A stretch of 64,000 nucleotides of DNA from Saprospiraceae bacterium (lineage in GTDB: Bacteria; Bacteroidota; Bacteroidia; Chitinophagales; Saprospiraceae): NCBI GenBank assembly GCA_022842725.1, contig JALHOZ010000012.1, forward strand, positions 1 through 64,000, read 5' to 3'. This document shows positions 62,421 to 64,000 of the stretch, piece by piece. Under the pieces are notes generated by a model, which was given only the letters and a program-made list of their open reading frames with translations, did no database searches and had not been told where the DNA came from. Position 1 is the stretch's first letter; each line of letters begins with the position of its first letter. The position numbers and the translations under genes were made by a program.

Positions 62421-63872
62421 TTACGTCTTGTTTACAAACACTCTTTTAAACAGCCCTTCCCGCACTATGACAAATAAAGTAAAGAGCATCAACACTGAGA
62501 TATTGGCAAGGATATTTCCTCTGAAAAAATAAAAGGACAACATCGAAATCGTTGCTGTGAGTCCGAGATAGGTCAGTACTTTTGTTGTTTCGTAGGGCAC
62601 CGGATAATATTTCCTTCCCATCAGATAAGAAGTAGCCGCCATAAAAAAATACACAATCAAGGTAGTGTAAGCAGCGCCCATATAGCCCAAAACCGGCAAT
62701 AAAACGGGGAGCAAAACGATAGTAATCAATGCTCCAAAAACGGAGATCAACATACCTATCCTCGTTTTGTCTTTTAGTTTGTACCAAACACTAAGGTTGT
62801 TATACACGCCCAAAAACATATTGGCCAGTAATATGATTGGCACGATGTCGAGGGCTGCTTTGTACGATGCCCTTTTAAGCAATAAACCGGCAAAAATATC
62901 TACAAAACCGGTGACCAGTAACATACACAAACAACCAAAAATAACAAACCAGGTTAAAATTCTGCTGTATAAAGATTCTGCTCCTTCTTTGCCGTATTGA
63001 TTAAAAAAAAAGGGTTCTGCACCAAGTCTGAAGGTCATGACGTACAAAGACATAAAAACGCCGAGTTTATAACAACCGGCATACATACCATTGACATCAT
63101 CGCCCAAATAGTGCGAGATAAAAAGTTTATCGAGATTTTCATTGATTGCGTAGGCAAAACCCGCGACCATTACAGGCCAACCGTAAGCAAACATCTTTCT
63201 GATCAATGTGTCGTCCCAGGTGATTTTGACTTTGAAGATCAGCGGTAAGCACAATAAAAAGGTAAAAATACTGGCGACAACATTGGCCACAAAAATATCA
63301 GATACATCGGCTGTACGATCTATCAATCCCGAAAAAAGGACCTGATCGCCGCTTTGGGAAGGCAAAATCAGCAGGAGCCATACGTTCAGCAGGAGGAGAA
63401 TCAATACGTTTAATATCCTGAAACCCGCAAACATCAGGGATTTGCCGGTAGCACGCAGGTAGGCAAACGGAATGACCACCAGGGTATCAAAAACGATAGT
63501 CAGTATGAGCAATTTAATAAAGTACGGGTCCGGAAATCCAAAAAAAGTCGCCAGAAAAGAACTCGCAGGCCATGCAGCGATCAAAAAAATCAGACTGGAT
63601 AAGGCCAACATCACAAAGGAGGATGATACCACCTTCATCTTATCGGATTCTCCGGAAAAATACCTGAAAAAAGCCGTTTCCATGCCCATCGTCAACAAAG
63701 CATTGAGAAATACTGCGTAGACGTAATAATTGGTATTGATGGAATACAATGCCGTATCCAGCGAAGAAGTGTGGATGGGAACCAGAATAAAAGAAACCAA
63801 CCTCGGCGTGATGGACGCCAAACCATAAATGATGGTATCTTTAAAAAACTTTCTGAGTATGCTCAAAATCAA
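62421..63872 (-). CDS. Polysaccharide/lipid flippase (Wzx/MurJ-like MOP superfamily)
   Basis: 483 residues from a TTG start at 63872; a stop two codons upstream leaves no ATG or GTG, and the conserved FFKDTIIYGLASITPRLVS segment begins within ten residues. About fourteen hydrophobic helices with the polysaccharide biosynthesis pattern (GWPVMVAGFAYAINENLDKLFIS and similar). Flips lipid-linked oligosaccharides across the inner membrane. No glycosyltransferase gene is adjacent in the window. The promoter-like element sits so close that the mRNA leader is only a few bases. Confidence 0.85.
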   Translation of the reverse strand: MILSILRKFFKDTIIYGLASITPRLVSFILVPIHTSSLDTALYSINTNYYVYAVFLNALLTMGMETAFFRYFSGESDKMKVVSSSFVMLALSSLIFLIAAWPASSFLATFFGFPDPYFIKLLILTIVFDTLVVIPFAYLRATGKSLMFAGFRILNVLILLLLNVWLLLILPSQSGDQVLFSGLIDRTADVSDIFVANVVASIFTFLLCLPLIFKVKITWDDTLIRKMFAYGWPVMVAGFAYAINENLDKLFISHYLGDDVNGMYAGCYKLGVFMSLYVMTFRLGAEPFFFNQYGKEGAESLYSRILTWFVIFGCLCMLLVTGFVDIFAGLLLKRASYKAALDIVPIILLANMFLGVYNNLSVWYKLKDKTRIGMLISVFGALITIVLLPVLLPVLGYMGAAYTTLIVYFFMAATSYLMGRKYYPVPYETTKVLTYLGLTATISMLSFYFFRGNILANISVLMLFTLFVIVREGLFKRVFVNKT

Positions 63873-63883
63873 AAATTATTCGT

Positions 63884-63891
63884 CAAAATTA
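63884..63891 (-). promoter_or_regulatory. -7 promoter element of the flippase gene
   Basis: Minus strand TAATTTTG (perfect TAnnTTTG); TTTG at 63914-63917 is 22 bases upstream. Predicted start near 63880, leader about 8 bases before the TTG. Confidence 0.35.
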
Positions 63892-63916
63892 CAAGATTTT
63901 GGCAGATAAAAAACAA

Positions 63917-63970
63917 AGAAACCACTTTCTTGTTTGGGAATATCGCGTCCGAAGCGAAATGCTGGTTTCT
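63917..63970. repeat. Inverted repeat at the window's right end
   Basis: AGAAACCA (63917-63924) and TGGTTTCT (63963-63970), 8-bp arms with a 38-base loop. No gene seen from 63873 to the window end. Confidence 0.35.
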
Positions 63971-64000
63971 GAACTGTTTTGTAAACCGTTCATTTTGCGG

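Noticed and set aside
1-64000. tRNA, rRNA, prophage, integrase or transposase
   Set aside because: No such gene or target-site duplication was recognised anywhere in the window by reading; I could not run tRNAscan or a profile search.

Overview
The window is one contiguous stretch of chromosome from a member of the Bacteroidota, most likely an aerobic or microaerophilic environmental lineage such as the Saprospiria/Chitinophagia. The evidence is family-level: a complete actABCDEF alternative complex III operon, a fused ccoNO, a PorG-like (DUF6089) barrel, a T9SS C-terminal sorting domain on a CotH protein, a Porin_10 protein, a Bacteroidota-type SecG, and many promoters of the TAnnTTTG type. 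The DNA is AT-rich by eye. I see no tRNA, rRNA, CRISPR array, insertion sequence, integrase or phage gene. Nearly everything looks like core chromosome.

Layout. 1-8.4 kb: a partial TamA/BamA-like lipoprotein barrel, a SpoU rRNA/tRNA methyltransferase, glgC, an orphan LuxE-like acyl-protein synthetase, a small lipoprotein, secG, a DUF6089 barrel and a DASH cryptochrome. 8.6-10.1 kb: a lipoprotein / SCO copper chaperone / lipid-anchored cytochrome c operon. 10.1-17.1 kb: a TolC-HlyD pair with no inner-membrane pump, coupled to a TIGR04282-type glycosyltransferase, then MATE, an M15 peptidase, a hexanucleotide repeat and a polyprenyl synthetase. 17.1-33.5 kb: a cytochrome oxidase assembly cluster, then one long minus-strand respiratory operon actABCDEF-coxB-coxA-ctaB-coxC-coxC-coxD that ends at a clear terminator. 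34-45 kb: Porin_10, hydrolase, CtpA-type protease, tsaB, two ArsR-type regulators, CotH and mutS. 45-54.6 kb: FKBP, dsbD, a free DsbD-alpha domain and a cbb3 oxidase operon (ccoS-ccoNO-ccoQ-ccoP-ccoG-ccoH-safE-like). 55-58.2 kb: a TIM-barrel / GMC oxidoreductase / gluconate-dehydrogenase-subunit-3 cassette. 58.3-63.9 kb: DUF2892, a CBS protein, yidC, gpsA and a polysaccharide flippase.

How it fits together. Quinol is oxidised by alternative complex III and electrons pass to an A1-type caa3/aa3 oxidase. A second, high-affinity branch is the cbb3 oxidase, whose promoter region carries an FNR-like palindrome at about -41.5 of a predicted start. SCO, DsbD, SafE-like, CcoG, CcoH and CcoS proteins supply copper, thiol chemistry and assembly; CtaB supplies heme O/A. 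CtaA and the copper ATPase CcoI are not in the window.

The most unusual observation is that oxidase subunit II (23203-24711) carries two extra N-terminal membrane helices and a complete C-terminal OmpA-like peptidoglycan-binding domain after its CuA centre. If real and expressed, it would tether the terminal oxidase, or an ACIII-oxidase supercomplex, to the cell wall. I am not aware of a description of this, but could not search. Other leads are a cysteine-less SCO-like protein beside a CPMCKM mini-protein, a hexamer repeat directly upstream of a nearly leaderless promoter, and a structured GC-rich element at 62334-62410.
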